Shown: one piece after another, positions 6,104 to 6,752 of the stretch
Layout of the letters: each line of letters begins with the position of its first letter
How positions within the stretch are numbered: the first letter of the stretch is position 1
NCBI GenBank assembly: GCA_026710525.1
Contig: JAPOQT010000013.1
Span: forward strand, 1-6,752
From: Pseudomonadota bacterium
GTDB taxonomy: Bacteria; Bdellovibrionota_B; Oligoflexia; Oligoflexales; Bin106
Length of the DNA: 6,752 bases
Direction of reading: 5' to 3'
The notes under the pieces: generated by a model
Told to the model about the DNA's origin: nothing
What the model saw: only the letters and a program-made list of their open reading frames with translations
Database searches by the model: none
Program-made: the position numbers and the translations under genes

Positions 6104-6752
6104 TTATGATTTGATAAAAGACTTAAGCTTTTTCGACCGTGACGGATGGCGAAGTTTGCGCAAAGCCTTAGCCTCAATTTGACGAATTCTCTCTCGTGTG
6201 ACATCAAAGTCAACGCCAACTTCCTCAAGGGTGTGTTCGTATAGATCGCTTTGGGATGAAATACCAAAGCGCATCCGTAAAACCTTTTCTTCCCTTGGTG
6301 TAAGAGTGGATAAGGCTTTATGGGTTTGTTCAGAGAGGGCATTGTTCTCCACCGTTTCAGAAGGACTTTCCGTAGAGTGGTCTTCTATGAAGTCGCCAAT
6401 ATAGTTATTTTCATCCTCATTAATCGGCTTTTCCAGTGAGATGGGTTCGGTGGCAATTTTTAAGACCTTATGGACCTTAGATAATGGTATTTCCATTCTG
6501 GCTGCAATTTCTTCCGGCGTTGGTTCTCGCCCCATTTCTTGGACCAATATCCGATTTACTCGCATGAGCTTGTTGATGGTTTCCACCATATGTACAGGGA
6601 TACGAATGGTGCGGGCTTGATCAGCAATAGCCCGAGTGATCGCTTGCCGAATCCACCAGGTAGCATAGGTTGAAAACTTATAACCTCGCCGGTACTCAAA
6701 CTTCTCGACTGCCTTCATAAGACCAATATTGCCTTCTTGAATGAGATCAAGA
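6104..6752 (-). CDS. rpoD: RNA polymerase primary sigma factor (sigma-70), 3' part
   Basis: The last 215 residues of the housekeeping sigma factor are visible; the gene runs off the right edge, so its start is outside the window. A Met codon at 6716-6718 lies inside region 2 and is not the start. Region 2.2-2.4 is present (DLIQEGNIGLMKAVEKFEYRRGYKFSTYATWWIRQAITRA in pieces), which contacts core polymerase and melts and reads the -10 element. Region 3 follows (about VETINKLMRVNRI to KVLKIATEPISLEKPI), and region 4.2 contains the helix-turn-helix FDVTRERIRQIEAKALRKLR, which reads the -35. The linker between regions 4.1 and 4.2 (RFGISSQSDLYEHTLEEVG) is three residues longer than the RFGI-xxxxD-HTLEEVG I recall from other bacteria. 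Stop TAA is at 6104-6106. Confidence 0.97.
   Translation of the reverse strand, partial: LDLIQEGNIGLMKAVEKFEYRRGYKFSTYATWWIRQAITRAIADQARTIRIPVHMVETINKLMRVNRILVQEMGREPTPEEIAARMEIPLSKVHKVLKIATEPISLEKPINEDENNYIGDFIEDHSTESPSETVENNALSEQTHKALSTLTPREEKVLRMRFGISSQSDLYEHTLEEVGVDFDVTRERIRQIEAKALRKLRHPSRSKKLKSFIKS

Overview
The window (AT-rich, Gram-negative in character) carries five protein genes, one tRNA gene and a long AT-rich gene-free stretch. The partial rpoD at the right edge and a tRNA with encoded CCA indicate a proteobacterium. As I recall the families, the sigma-factor tail (TPREEKVLRMRFGI, then RHPSRSKKLKSF) and a GHKL-type ATPase whose second box reads DPFGLLDP look more like deltaproteobacterial or Bdellovibrionota-type sequences than enterobacterial ones. 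That placement is tentative.

Layout, left to right. 1-635 is gene-free and AT-rich, with a nested inverted repeat (485-544), a possible promoter, and one protein-like but unsupported small ORF. 636-1826 (+) encodes an unrecognised protein with a basic soluble N-terminus, a striking HRLFDGGH motif and about three hydrophobic segments. It converges, with a 27-bp gap, on 1854-3044 (-), a SprT-like zinc-metallopeptidase domain fused to DUF2786. A 228-bp divergent intergenic region with a promoter candidate and a hairpin leads to 3273-4385 (+), a protein with a C-terminal HATPase (GHKL) fold and no visible histidine-kinase phosphoacceptor. Directly after its stop lies a good sigma-70 promoter (4388-4416) for 4478-5926 (+), a secreted M16-family (insulinase-like) protein that appears to have lost its zinc site. 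At the right, rpoD (6104-6752, partial) and a CAU-anticodon tRNA (5992-6068) lie on the minus strand.

How they fit together: rpoD and the tRNA are a housekeeping unit. The other four genes show no clear shared pathway. The ATPase and M16 genes are same-strand neighbours, but the second has its own promoter. I see no transposase, CRISPR array or integrase. The most notable points are the inactivated M16 protein with a six-tyrosine run, the unknown HRLFDGGH membrane protein, the atypical GHKL protein, and two mismatches in the tRNA anticodon stem.
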